Origin: Bacillota bacterium
GTDB lineage: Bacteria > Bacillota > Clostridia > Oscillospirales > Acutalibacteraceae
Reading direction: 5' to 3'
DNA: 64,000 nt
Assembly: GCA_023412715.1 (NCBI GenBank)
Contig: JAEZCC010000029.1
Location: 6,039 to 70,038, forward strand
In this document: one piece after another, positions 51,131 to 60,132 of the stretch
Layout: each line of letters begins with the position of its first letter
How positions within the stretch are numbered: the first letter of the stretch is position 1
Notes under the pieces: generated by a model
Database searches by the model: none
The model's input: only the letters and a program-made list of their open reading frames with translations
What the model was told of the DNA's origin: nothing
Translations under genes and position numbers: made by a program

Positions 51131-52936
51131 ATGCTGCTGAGCCTGTGCATGATTGTGAGAGACGAAGAGGAAAACCTGCCCCGCTGCCTTCAAAGCGTAA
51201 AAGGGCTGGCCGACGAAATCATCGTCGCGGACACCGGCTCGAAAGACCGGACGGCCGAGATCGCGTCCCGGTTCGGCGCAAAAATTTTTCACATTCCCTG
51301 GAATGACAGCTTCGCGGACGCTCGCAACGAGTCCATCGCCAAAGCGAACGGGGAATGGATTCTGCTGATGGACGCCGACGACCGTCTGGAGGACGGGGGC
51401 GCGGAAAAAATACTCCGCATGCTGCGCGCCAGCCGGAACGACTGCGACATCTTCTGCTGCCGGACGGTCTGCTTTGTGGGGGAATCGGCGGACGGCAGCG
51501 CATGCTCCGTGAACCAGAGCATCAGGCTCATCCGCAACGGGCGCGGCTACCGGTTCCGCGGCCGCATCCACGAGCAGGTCGTCCAGGGCGAAAAAAGCCT
51601 GCCGGTCCAGGCGTTCCGGCAGGCCGACGTCACTTTTTACCATTACGGGTATCTCGACCGGCAGATCCGGCAGAAAAACAAGCACGCAAGAAACCTGCGG
51701 CTGATCCGGATGGAGCTGAACGAAAACCCGCTGGACGCGTTCATGCTGTTCTGCATGGGGAACGAATTTCTCGCGATGTCGCAGCCCTACAAGGCGCTGT
51801 GCTGCTTTCGGCGGAGCCACCTGCTCGCGGACCTGCGGGACAGCTACACGCCCGTCCTGCTGCTGCGCATGATTGTCTGCTGCGACAGGCTCAAGCTGGA
51901 CCGGGAGCTTTCCACCCTCGTGACGGAGGGGCTGAACCGCTTTCCGCTTCAGGCGCCGGACTTTCTGTACCTGAAAGCGTGCGCGCTCCACCGCTGCGGA
52001 GATCCGCGCGCCGCCCTGCGGTATTTCAGGAAGTGCGTCAGCGCGGGGAAATCCCCGTTTCTGTGCTGCAGCATTCCCGGCTCGGCGTCTTACCAGGCGG
52101 AATATTCGCAGGCGGTCGTCCTCGCAAAGCTCGGCGAGACCGAAAAAGCGATCCGCCGCTGCCTGAAAGCCGCCCGGGCGTGGCCCGCTTTCCGCCCGGC
52201 ATACCAGAAAGCGGTGGACCTGATGGCCGAAGCCGGGTACCCGGCGCAGAAAATCGCCGAAAGAATGTCGCGCTCCGCGCCGCACGGCAGCGGGCCGGCA
52301 TGGATCCTCGCGGAGATTTTTTTCGGGCGCCGCATGTACCGCCAGGCTCTTTCCGCCTGCCTGCGCGCCGAGCGCGGGGCCTCCGGCGGCGCCCGCGGAC
52401 TCTTCCTGAAAGGCGCCTGCAGCTTTTATCTCTGCCGGTTCCGGAGCGCGGCAAAAATCCTTGCGCGCATCCCGGAGGAGGAAAAAAGCCATGAGGCCGC
52501 CTGGCTGCTGCTGCTCTGCTCTCTGTTCGGCAGCGGCAGGCTCCCCACGAAAGACAGGCGAACGCTTCTGACGGAACCGGAGCTGCGGACGGCGGAGGGC
52601 TGGCTGCGCACCATGAACGGCGAGCTCTGCGGGCCGTTCGGGTTCGGCTCCCCGGAACCGGACGGCTGTCCGTACGCCGACCCGATCTTCGCAATTCTGG
52701 AAAGCTTGCTGGCCTGCGGCCAGGTCCTTCTGTTCGAAGAATCCCTCCCCCTGCTGGATCTGCTGGACTGCCGCGGCAAATTCCTGCGTCTCGGGAAGCT
52801 GTACTATCAGTACGGCTTCCCCGCGATGGCGTGGGAGCAGATTCTGCTTTCCATCCAGCTCACCGGGGAGATCGACGCGCAGGGGCTGGACATTCTGCGT
52901 GCCTGCTGCCCGCCCGGCCGGCACGGCGGCGGATAA
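51131..52936 (+). CDS. Family 2 glycosyltransferase with TPR-like C-terminal region
   Basis: Residues 1-190 form a GT-A glycosyltransferase: LSLCMIVRDEEENLPRCLQS, VADTGSKDRT, and the metal-binding MDADD. Residues 190-600 are a helical repeat region (NPLDAFMLFCMGNEF, AALRYFRKCVSAGKS, SQAVVLAKLGETEKAIRRCL) like the TPR tails of SunS-type and other GT2 enzymes. It has no signal peptide. It may glycosylate a protein or peptide substrate held by the repeats; the target is not visible nearby. GGGAGG precedes the ATG, and the strand is very GC-rich so that long antisense frames appear. Confidence 0.85.
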   Translation: MLLSLCMIVRDEEENLPRCLQSVKGLADEIIVADTGSKDRTAEIASRFGAKIFHIPWNDSFADARNESIAKANGEWILLMDADDRLEDGGAEKILRMLRASRNDCDIFCCRTVCFVGESADGSACSVNQSIRLIRNGRGYRFRGRIHEQVVQGEKSLPVQAFRQADVTFYHYGYLDRQIRQKNKHARNLRLIRMELNENPLDAFMLFCMGNEFLAMSQPYKALCCFRRSHLLADLRDSYTPVLLLRMIVCCDRLKLDRELSTLVTEGLNRFPLQAPDFLYLKACALHRCGDPRAALRYFRKCVSAGKSPFLCCSIPGSASYQAEYSQAVVLAKLGETEKAIRRCLKAARAWPAFRPAYQKAVDLMAEAGYPAQKIAERMSRSAPHGSGPAWILAEIFFGRRMYRQALSACLRAERGASGGARGLFLKGACSFYLCRFRSAAKILARIPEEEKSHEAAWLLLLCSLFGSGRLPTKDRRTLLTEPELRTAEGWLRTMNGELCGPFGFGSPEPDGCPYADPIFAILESLLACGQVLLFEESLPLLDLLDCRGKFLRLGKLYYQYGFPAMAWEQILLSIQLTGEIDAQGLDILRACCPPGRHGGG

Positions 52937-52972
52937 GGCCGCCCGGCTCCGGAGCGGAGGGCCCGGCGGATT

Positions 52973-54103
52973 TTACGCCCGGCCCTCCGCCTTTTTCTCC
53001 GTGTCGGCGTCGAGCATGGCGCGGAGGCGTTTCAGGATTTCATCCTCCTCGAAATATTCTTTCCCGTATTCGAGATTGAACGCATAATCGAAATCCGGCG
53101 GGTTTTTGCCCTGGTTGTGCTGAAGGATGGTCTCTGCCTTGTCGAGCGCCTTGACCAGTCTGGCTTCCGGCGTCGAATTGCGGCTGTACTCTTCCCACAG
53201 CCCCAGAAGATAAGCGGCCTGCGGCTCCGGAAGAAGGGCGAAAACGGAACGAGCGGCCCTGTACTCCGTCTCGTGCTTCGCTTCTTTGTCGGGGCGGAGC
53301 GCCGCGGAAACGTCGCCGTCGTAAATTTCGCCGATGTCGTGGATCAGGCACATCATCAAAACCTTGGCCGGATCCGTCCCGGGGAAATCCTCCGCCAGCA
53401 CGCCCGCGAGAAGCGCGAGCCGCCAGGAATGCTCGGCTGTGCTCTCCCTGCGGCCGGCGCCCGTCCACGCCGTGCGGACGATCGATTTCAGCTTCTCGGC
53501 TTCCTCAATGAAGTCCTTGGTTTTCCGAAGCTCCGTTTCCATGCTCATGTCCTTCCGTAGGGCCTCCTTTACAGAAATCTGGCCTGTTCCGTTACCCGGA
53601 ACAGCTTCGCATGCCCTCCACCAAAGGGTGTCCGCGCTCCGTTCCAATGTGAATCCGCAGCGCCGCAGGACTCTCTGCGAGGCGAGGTTGCCGATCCCGG
53701 TTTCCGCAACGACGGACGTGACCCCCTCCTGCGCCAAAGCCCAGCCGAGCATGGCGCTTACCGCCTCCGTCATATAGCCGCGGTGCTCGAACGGCTTTCC
53801 CAGGCCGTAGCCGATTTCCACTTCGCCGCCAGGGCCCGGCATGTTCTTGAAGTCCGCCGACCCGATCACGGCGCGATCCTGTTTGCGGATCAGCAGCCAG
53901 AAGCTGTGCCACGGATAATGTTCGGGGTCCCGCTCCGTCTTTTCAATCTGCCCGCTTACAATCTCCAGGAAAGAGCCTTCCAGCGGCTCCGCCCTGTAAA
54001 CGGAAGAAAGCTCTTTTTCAAGCGCGGAAAGGTTCTCCGCCCACAGCCTCAGCTGCCGGGCCGGCAGGGGGACAAGCTCCAGCCGCTGCGTTTCAAGCAT
54101 CAT
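52973..54103 (-). CDS. Fusion of a RimJ-type GNAT acetyltransferase and an HD-domain phosphohydrolase
   Basis: Residues 1-175 of this 376-residue protein are a GNAT domain of the RimJ/RimL type (LETQRLELVPL, IGYGLGKPFEHRGYMTEAV with the acetyl-CoA loop, NLASQRVLRRCGF). Residues about 190-370 are a YfbR/HDDC2-like HD phosphohydrolase: ESTAEHSWRLALLAGVLAED, then LIHDIGEIYDGDV with the HD metal pair, and DKAETILQHNQ. Both halves look catalytically complete. YfbR relatives are 5'-deoxynucleotidases. The start at 54103 is chosen because GGAGG lies eight bases before the MMLETQ start. Why the two are joined is unknown. Confidence 0.85.
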   Translation of the reverse strand: MMLETQRLELVPLPARQLRLWAENLSALEKELSSVYRAEPLEGSFLEIVSGQIEKTERDPEHYPWHSFWLLIRKQDRAVIGSADFKNMPGPGGEVEIGYGLGKPFEHRGYMTEAVSAMLGWALAQEGVTSVVAETGIGNLASQRVLRRCGFTLERSADTLWWRACEAVPGNGTGQISVKEALRKDMSMETELRKTKDFIEEAEKLKSIVRTAWTGAGRRESTAEHSWRLALLAGVLAEDFPGTDPAKVLMMCLIHDIGEIYDGDVSAALRPDKEAKHETEYRAARSVFALLPEPQAAYLLGLWEEYSRNSTPEARLVKALDKAETILQHNQGKNPPDFDYAFNLEYGKEYFEEDEILKRLRAMLDADTEKKAEGRA

Positions 54104-54308
54104 GCTTTTTCCCTCCGTTTCAGACATCCCTATTATAGCCGTTTCCGCCCTTGCCTACAAGCGGCGGAGCAAACGGGCGCCGCCTCAAAAAATTACATGG
54201 AATTAACGTGTTTTACACAGATTTCCTACGTCCGTATTCTACAATTGCACTGAATGGGAACACGGCGCAGCGCTTTGCTGCGATGCATTCGGAAAGGGGA
54301 ACCGCTTT

Positions 54309-55106
54309 ATGCCGGCCTGTGCGGCGCATTATCTGTTCGGGCAGGACGTTCTGGGCCGTTTGGACGCGGACCTGAGGGCGTGCGCGCTCGCTTACAAAAA
54401 GGAATACAATCTGGGGCTGCAGGGGCCGGATATTTTTTTCTTCCATAAGCCCTACCGCAAGACGGAGATTTCTCAGTACGGCATGACGCGCCATGAGGAA
54501 CCGGGCCTGCGGATGTTCGGCCCGATTCTGGCGGAGAAACGCGAGAAAGCCGCCCTGTCTTACCTGATTGGGCTTATCTGCCACTACACGCTCGACGCGT
54601 GCTGCCACCCCTACGTCAACGGGCACAACCGCAGCAGCGCGGACCACGGGCGCATGGAATCCGCCTACGACCGGCAGCTCATGCTGCGGCGCGGCCTGGA
54701 AGAGCCGCGGTATCTTTTCATCCCCGTTTCCGGGCCGGACTTCCGCGCGATGGCCTCGCTGTGGCCCGGCATGGGAGCGGACACCGTCCGGGGCTGCGTG
54801 AGGTCCATGCGGTTCTACATCCGGCTGCTGGACCGGAAAGAAGTTCTGCGGATACTGGAAGGCGCGCTGGGGAAACGCGGAGCGTTCTCTTCGCTCGTGC
54901 TGCCCGGCTCCGTTCCGCCGGAGCAGCGGGAGCACATGCGGCGCCTGGACGCGCTGTACGCCGGGGCGCTCGAAAAAGCCCCCGCGCGGATCCGCGCGGC
55001 CTGCGGCGCGATGGGGACCGCGCAGCCGTGTCCGGCGGGATTCGGGACCAATTATGAAGGAGAAAATGCAGATGAACAAGCTGGAGAAAAGCTGGATTCT
55101 CTATGA
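54309..55106 (+). CDS. Zinc-dependent phospholipase C-like protein
   Basis: The 265-residue product follows the zinc-dependent phospholipase C/S1-P1 nuclease-like pattern seen in Clostridia: His in PACAAHYLFGQDVL, an Asp in LQGPDIFFFHKPY, and the zinc ligands in GLICHYTLDACCHPYVNGH. No signal peptide is present, so it may be intracellular or non-classically exported, unlike secreted PLC toxins; its substrate is not known. GAAAGGGG is upstream of the ATG. The MFS gene begins within its last 35 bases in another frame. Confidence 0.75.
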   Translation: MPACAAHYLFGQDVLGRLDADLRACALAYKKEYNLGLQGPDIFFFHKPYRKTEISQYGMTRHEEPGLRMFGPILAEKREKAALSYLIGLICHYTLDACCHPYVNGHNRSSADHGRMESAYDRQLMLRRGLEEPRYLFIPVSGPDFRAMASLWPGMGADTVRGCVRSMRFYIRLLDRKEVLRILEGALGKRGAFSSLVLPGSVPPEQREHMRRLDALYAGALEKAPARIRAACGAMGTAQPCPAGFGTNYEGENADEQAGEKLDSL

Positions 55107-56322
55107 CGTGGGCAACTCGGCGTTCACCCTGATGGTGTCCACCGTCATCCCAATCTATTTCAAGAACCTCGCGTCGTCCGAAGGAATCACGAACGCCCAG
55201 TCCACCGCATATCTGGGGTATGCCACCAGCCTTGCGACCATCATCGTCGCGATCCTCGGGCCGATTCTCGGCTCGGTCGGCGACCTGCGCGGGTTCAAGA
55301 AGCCGCTGTTCGTGGGATTTCTGGCCGTCGGCGCGGCGGGCTGCCTAGGGCTTTCCCTGCCGGTCGGCTGGCTCGTCTTTCTGGCGATTTTCGTGATTGC
55401 GAAGTCCGGCTATTCCGGCAGCCTGATCTTTTACGACGCCATGCTGCCCGACGTCGCCATCGAGGAACGCGTGGACCGGGTCAGCGCGCACGGCTACGCG
55501 TGGGGCTACATCGGCAGCTGCATCCCGTTTTCGGTCTCGCTGGTGCTGATTCTCACCGCCGAAAAAACCGGGCTGGGGTCGAAAAACGCGACCATTCTGT
55601 CTTTTGTCATCACCGCCGCGTGGTGGCTGCTCTGCACCGTCCCGCTGCTGGGCAGGTACCGCCAGGTGTACGCCCTTGAAAACGCCGGCCGCCCCGTGCG
55701 CGACAGCGTGTCCCGCCTGTGGCACACAATCACGCACATCCGCGAGTATAAGGACGTCTTCACCTTTCTGCTCGCGTTTTTTCTCTACATAGACGGCGTC
55801 TACACAATCATCGACATGGCGACCTCCTACGGCAAGGACGTAGGCATCTCCGACAGCAACCTGCTGCTGGCGCTGCTGCTTACGCAGGTGGTGGCTTTCC
55901 CCTGCTCCATCCTGTTCGCGCGCCTGACGAAGACGATGAAGACGACGAAGCTGATTTCCCTGTCGATTCTGGGGTACTTCGGCATCGCGCTGTTTGCCCT
56001 GCAGCTCGATAAAGCATGGGAATTCTGGTTTCTCGCCGTCTGCGTCGCCGTCTTCCAGGGAGGCATTCAGGCGCTTTCCCGCTCGTATTTCTCGCGCCTC
56101 ATCCCGAAGGAAAACGCGAACGAGTTCTTCGGGCTGCTCGACATTTTCGGCAAGGGAGCCGCTTTCTTCGGCACGCTGCTGATGAGCGTCCTGACCCAGC
56201 TGACCGGCCATTCCCGTTACGGCGTGCTGGGCATCGCCGTGATGTTCGCAGCGGGCTTCTTCGCTTTCCGCTTCCATGTGAAATCCTCGGGCGGCACGCG
56301 GGCAAACGCCGCGCAGGAATAG
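55072..56322 (+). CDS. UMF1-family MFS transporter (Atg22-like)
   Basis: A 416-residue membrane protein with the UMF1/Atg22-type opening KLEKSWILYDVGNSAFTLMV and 12 membrane segments; GSVGDLRGFKKP resembles MFS motif A. In yeast Atg22 exports amino acids from the vacuole; bacterial members are uncharacterised. The start at 55072 is chosen because AAGGAG lies nine bases upstream. It overlaps the phospholipase-like gene, so the two are co-expressed, and the transporter may move a product of lipid cleavage. Confidence 0.85.
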   Translation: MNKLEKSWILYDVGNSAFTLMVSTVIPIYFKNLASSEGITNAQSTAYLGYATSLATIIVAILGPILGSVGDLRGFKKPLFVGFLAVGAAGCLGLSLPVGWLVFLAIFVIAKSGYSGSLIFYDAMLPDVAIEERVDRVSAHGYAWGYIGSCIPFSVSLVLILTAEKTGLGSKNATILSFVITAAWWLLCTVPLLGRYRQVYALENAGRPVRDSVSRLWHTITHIREYKDVFTFLLAFFLYIDGVYTIIDMATSYGKDVGISDSNLLLALLLTQVVAFPCSILFARLTKTMKTTKLISLSILGYFGIALFALQLDKAWEFWFLAVCVAVFQGGIQALSRSYFSRLIPKENANEFFGLLDIFGKGAAFFGTLLMSVLTQLTGHSRYGVLGIAVMFAAGFFAFRFHVKSSGGTRANAAQE

Positions 56323-56341
56323 CCGCGCGTTTTCGTCGGAT

Positions 56342-56391
56342 AAAAAGACGCCGCCTGCGGGGAAATCCCGTTTCAGGCGGCGTCCTCTTTT
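56342..56391. terminator. Bidirectional terminator
   Basis: GACGCCGCCTG (56347-56357) pairs with CAGGCGGCGTC (56374-56384), with A5 before and CTCTTTT after; it separates the UMF1 gene from the convergent GGDEF gene. Confidence 0.8.
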
Positions 56392-56425
56392 GAAAATTGT
56401 TTTACGGCCGGGCCCTCCGTCCCCT

Positions 56426-57322
56426 TCAGCATGGCTTCTGCTCCCGCGCCGACTGTTTTGCCCGTTTGGCCCGGTACATGTCCTGATCGGCGCCGCGAAT
56501 CAGCTCCTCGGCCGTCATCGGGGATGCTTCCATGGTCTTCAGGCCGAAAGAGATGGAAAGACGAACGGTCCCCGATGAAAAATCCACCGGTATTTTTTCA
56601 ATCTCGTCCCGGATGCGCTCCGCGATGGCGGCCGCCTGCTCTTTGCCGGTACGGTTGAAGCAGAGAAGAAACTCGTCCCCGCCGTACCGGGCCGCCCAGT
56701 CGTGACCTGAGCGGAGATTGTCCATAATCGTATGACCGGCGGCCCTGATCGCCGAATCCCCCGCGCCGTGGCCGTAAAGATCGTTAATCGATTTGAAATC
56801 GTCCAGATCGAGGAAGCAGACGGACAGCGGAAAACCCTTCAGCGCCGCGTTTACGACATCGGCAGGCAGGCGTTCGTTTACAAAACGGCGGTTGTAAAGA
56901 GAGGTCAGGGGATCTTTGACGATCATATCGCTTATTTCCTGGGCATAGCGGCGAAAGACTTCCCCTTCGTTATAGTCCCCCGAACCCACCAGCAGCGTGC
57001 CGGTGGTGTCCTTCAGCAGCTCGAGCACCGCCGGCCTTCCGGCATTCTCAATCGGAATCGCCGTCACCAGAAAAACCTCGTCTTTGCTTTTTTCCAATTT
57101 GATGAAGCTTCTGTTTCCCTGATAGGCCCGGATCGACACGCAGTTGTCGCAGATCTTGCCGTTTCCCCAATAGGCGTGGCACGTTTCCTGCGTTCCCGCC
57201 AGCGAGGAGGCCCGATACTCCAGCACCTTTTTGCGCTCGGGGTCGACCAGCCGCGCCGTGTCGTACATTTTGCAGAAAAAATCCAGTTTGTCTTTGATAT
57301 CGTTCAGCGTCATAAACTCCAT
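56426..57322 (-). CDS. Diguanylate cyclase with N-terminal Cys-containing sensor
   Basis: The C-terminal half of this 298-residue protein is a GGDEF domain with an intact active site (ARYGGDEFLLCF) and the substrate-binding DLDDFKSINDLYGH, so it should make cyclic di-GMP. The N-terminal half is a PAS-like domain with a conserved Cys cluster (TCHAYWGNGKICDNCVSIRA), perhaps a metal, heme or redox sensor. There is no membrane segment. An RxxD inhibitory site was not noted. The start is placed at 57322 because GGGTGAG precedes it. Confidence 0.85.
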   Translation of the reverse strand: MEFMTLNDIKDKLDFFCKMYDTARLVDPERKKVLEYRASSLAGTQETCHAYWGNGKICDNCVSIRAYQGNRSFIKLEKSKDEVFLVTAIPIENAGRPAVLELLKDTTGTLLVGSGDYNEGEVFRRYAQEISDMIVKDPLTSLYNRRFVNERLPADVVNAALKGFPLSVCFLDLDDFKSINDLYGHGAGDSAIRAAGHTIMDNLRSGHDWAARYGGDEFLLCFNRTGKEQAAAIAERIRDEIEKIPVDFSSGTVRLSISFGLKTMEASPMTAEELIRGADQDMYRAKRAKQSAREQKPC

Positions 57323-57362
57323 TTTCTCACCCAATCGGACGATTTTGGTCCGCCCAAACCTT

Positions 57363-57713
57363 TTATCCTTCCGACCCAATCCCCCGGCCGGCAGCGTCAG
57401 CCAGGCCTTCCGGGTTTTCCCACGCCATGGAATGGCCGGCCCGTTTCACGATCTCTATCCGAATCCCGTGCTCCGCAAGGATCTGCGCATCCGGGTCAGG
57501 CAAAGAGTTCTCACCGAAGAGAAAGGTCCTGGGGCATTTCAGCGAGTATAACAGGCCGCGCCACGACGGGCTGCCGCCTGCCGCCGCCGATTCGGACAGC
57601 AGATACGCCGCTTGCGGAAGCCATGCGGACAAAGACGCCGCCCAGATTTCGTTCCCGCCTTCGCGGCTGTCCTTTATCAGCCCGCCGAACCCGTAGTCAA
57701 TAAAGTCCCGCAT
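57363..57713 (-). pseudogene. C-terminal remnant of an alpha/beta hydrolase
   Basis: The 116 residues (RDFIDYGFGGLIKDSREGGN..., CPRTFLFGENSLPDPDAQIL, RAGHSMAWENPEGLA) are the cap and the last third of an alpha/beta hydrolase, including the catalytic His, but the domain with HG oxyanion and Ser nucleophile is absent. It starts inside the end of the VanZ frame, overlapping by 17 bases, so a deletion has probably joined the two. Confidence 0.75.
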
Positions 57714-58068
57714 AAACGCAAATCCCGATGATCCCTCCGAGCGTGTTGCCGAGCACGTCGGTGATGTCGGCTCTGCCGATTGCGAAAACGAATTGCGTTA
57801 TCTCAAAAGCCAGAGTTAACCCGACAATTACAAAAGCTTTTCCCGCAAAAGGCCGCCTGCTTTTCAGCATACAAAGATAGATTCCCAAAGGGATAAAAGC
57901 GAGAATGTTAACTCTGATTTCGCTGAAGCGAATGACGCCGTTGCCATCGAAAGATCCCAGAAGCGGAATCAGATTAGCAACGCGTCCTTCTTCCGCTGCC
58001 GGGACAGAAAATTGCAGCTTGAAGAGAATCAGCCAAGCCAAGGCCAGTAAATAAATGATGAATAACAC
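57697..58068 (-). pseudogene. VanZ-family membrane protein, probably truncated
   Basis: The 123-residue text (LALAWLILFKLQFS, ANLIPLLGSF, RVNILAFIPLGIYLCML, FEITQFVFAIGRADITDVLGNTLGGIIG) is a VanZ-like domain with four membrane helices. It ends abruptly at GICVYAGLY where the hydrolase remnant begins. Its 5' end is also unclear: the only start is a GTG without a ribosome site, and an AAAGGGG site 60 bases upstream lies in another frame, which suggests a frameshift. VanZ-type proteins are linked to lipoglycopeptide tolerance; this copy is probably not functional. Confidence 0.65.
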
Positions 58069-58289
58069 GAGCGTAAGCGTGCTTTGCTTTTTCGTCTTCG
58101 CATCTGCAATATCACATACGCCCCTTTACGGTTACTTTTACGGCATTGTTATCTCAATAAGCGCCAGTGCGGTCTCCAGTGCTTTTACTCGCCTGTCGTT
58201 TCAGGCTTTCTGAGAGGGCTGCAGTTTTGCGCCTTCTTAGACGGAGAGTGAAAGCAAGGGCGGTCATTGCCTCGTATGGTTATCCCCGT

Positions 58290-59171
58290 TCATGATTTTC
58301 GGTAATCTTTCCGGATGAACGGTTCCTCAATGCTTTCGGAAACGAGCAGTTTGTATTTATGAGGATGGCGGTATGCGTTGCCGTGCACTTCATGGCTTCT
58401 GTATTTTCTGATTTCATCAATAGGAAAGTCAGCCATATAAATGCCCTCACGTTCACCGACTTCCACAACAAGCGTATCTCTGGAACCGGACTCGGACGGC
58501 CTGTACGCGATCCCGTCGAACGCGGTGGAATGGCCGTTGCATTCGGGCTTGCCTCTCGGGTAGTTCACAGTCGCGATGCCGACCATATTTTCATACGCCC
58601 GCGCCCGCAGCTGGGAGATGCGGTTGATCTCCATCGGGCAGGCGTTCGGCACCAGAATGATCTCGGCGCCCTTCAGCATCAGAACCCTTGCGCTTTCTGG
58701 AAACTCGCGGTCATAGCAGATCATCGCGCCGACTTTTACGCTTCCCTGCGCTGTATCGAGATCCGCGACGTAAAAGTCATCGCCCGCCGTCAGCCGGCAT
58801 TCGTCGCCGAAATCGCAGGTATGTACTTTCGCATAGGTAAGCGCTCTGTTGCCCAAATGATCAAATAGGCATAGCGTGTTCCTCGGCAGCGGCCTGAACT
58901 CCTCCAGAAACGTGATGCCGATCGCCATATCGAGTTCTTTCGCGAGTCTGCCGAACGAACCGACAAACCCGCCGTCGGCCGATACAGCGCTTGTATTCAA
59001 TTCGTCGATGTTTTCCGGGATATTGTAGCCAACGCTCCACATTTCGGGAAACAGCGCGAGATCCGCACCCATTTCCTTTGCTTTTATGCAAGATTGCAGT
59101 CCTTTTTGCAGGTTGCCGTCCAGAGTGTTTTCCGGCAGAAGCTGCAATAAGGCGATTTTCAGATTCTCCAT
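58290..59171 (-). CDS. Carbon-nitrogen hydrolase (nitrilase superfamily)
   Basis: A 293-residue amidase-type enzyme with the Glu-Lys-Cys triad: Glu in DLALFPEMW (about 42), Lys in TYAKVHTCD (about 113) and Cys in MICYDREFPESAR (about 151). The pattern is that of the nitrilase superfamily branches acting on N-carbamoyl amines or omega-amides. No signal peptide. It stands 19 bases downstream of the DUF1697 gene stop, so the two may form an operon. Confidence 0.88.
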   Translation of the reverse strand: MENLKIALLQLLPENTLDGNLQKGLQSCIKAKEMGADLALFPEMWSVGYNIPENIDELNTSAVSADGGFVGSFGRLAKELDMAIGITFLEEFRPLPRNTLCLFDHLGNRALTYAKVHTCDFGDECRLTAGDDFYVADLDTAQGSVKVGAMICYDREFPESARVLMLKGAEIILVPNACPMEINRISQLRARAYENMVGIATVNYPRGKPECNGHSTAFDGIAYRPSESGSRDTLVVEVGEREGIYMADFPIDEIRKYRSHEVHGNAYRHPHKYKLLVSESIEEPFIRKDYRKS

Positions 59172-59190
59172 GGCAAAATTCCTTTTCAGT

Positions 59191-59754
59191 TCATAGGCTG
59201 GTCAGCATGTCATATAAATTGCGAACGCTTTTCCAGTTTCGCACCGTAGCCGTATGAAACGTCCTGGACATGCGAACCGCCAGCTTTGATTTCCGTATGC
59301 TCTGACGGCAAAGAAGATATAGTCCCCTTTTTCCGGCGCTCAGCCGATCGGGGCCGTCATAGCCTTTGCAAATGAGGTGAACCCGCTCCTGCCGCGACGG
59401 TTCGTCCAGAAAATATGCATATAAGTGTTCCACTTGAGGGTCGGCCGTTTCGGCCGCCGCAATCTCCTCCGGCATAAACGGAAGCTGCGCGATAAGGTCC
59501 CGCATCTCGTCGATATTTCGCAGGATTACACTGCTTCCAAATCCAAATTGCTTCATAAAACCACCATGAATCTTATTCTGTAAAGTGGTTTCGTCAAGGC
59601 CGGACTCAAAAACCGCATTGCCGCTTTGAACATAGGTTTTGACGTCTTTCAATCCCAGATCAAGCAAACACTGTTTCAGGTCGTTCATTTTAACAGCATT
59701 TTTACCGCCCGCATTGATTCCCCGAAACAGCGCCGCATATTTCATCTGCTTCAC
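59191..59754 (-). CDS. DUF1697 protein
   Basis: The 187-residue product has the DUF1697 opening YAALFRGINAGGKNAVKMNDL and the segment VKTYVQSGNAVFES, and the late NWKSVRNLYDML, all typical for this uncharacterised family. No signal peptide or membrane segment. It precedes the nitrilase-like gene with a 19-base gap. Function is not known. Confidence 0.87.
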   Translation of the reverse strand: MKQMKYAALFRGINAGGKNAVKMNDLKQCLLDLGLKDVKTYVQSGNAVFESGLDETTLQNKIHGGFMKQFGFGSSVILRNIDEMRDLIAQLPFMPEEIAAAETADPQVEHLYAYFLDEPSRQERVHLICKGYDGPDRLSAGKRGLYLLCRQSIRKSKLAVRMSRTFHTATVRNWKSVRNLYDMLTSL

Positions 59755-60058
59755 CTTTTCATCTCAGCGTAGACTGTTTCCACACACATGCCCAAAGGCC
59801 CAAAACATCTATCCTGTACGCTCGCGCCTGGCATCCGTCCCGATGGACTTATTCCCGGGAACGGATAACATTCCGCTTTGAGAGAACAGCCTGAAAATCA
59901 CAAAATCACAGAAACGGCTTATTTACCGGGCTTTCCGTACATTCATTCTTTCACCCCCGACATCAATGCCACGCACTCGACATGCCTTGAAGCTATGAAA
60001 AGCATGCCGCATCTCACTGGTATTCCCCTGGCGGCTCTTTCTATATTTTAAAAATGAC
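59755..60058. other. Intergenic stretch without a gene
   Basis: About 300 bases; no coding frame with a ribosome site, no clear terminator or repeat. Confidence 0.4.
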
Positions 60059-60116
60059 TTGACAAGGCTAATGATAAGTTATATATTTATAACATTAAGT
60101 GATATTTATATAACTT
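60059..60116 (+). promoter_or_regulatory. Promoter and inverted repeat of the DUF3796-XRE module
   Basis: TTGACA (60059-60064), 17-bp spacer, TATATT (60082-60087). Arms AAGTTATATA (60077-60086) and TATATAACTT (60107-60116) form a 40-bp dyad over the -10 and start site, a probable operator for the XRE protein. Confidence 0.75.
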
Positions 60117-60132
60117 TTGGGAGGGCATATCC

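Noticed and set aside
50855..52924. 689-codon open frame antisense to the GT2-TPR gene
   Set aside because: Same cause: high GC at third positions. The plus-strand frame has the glycosyltransferase motifs; the antisense one is Ala/Arg/Gln-rich noise.
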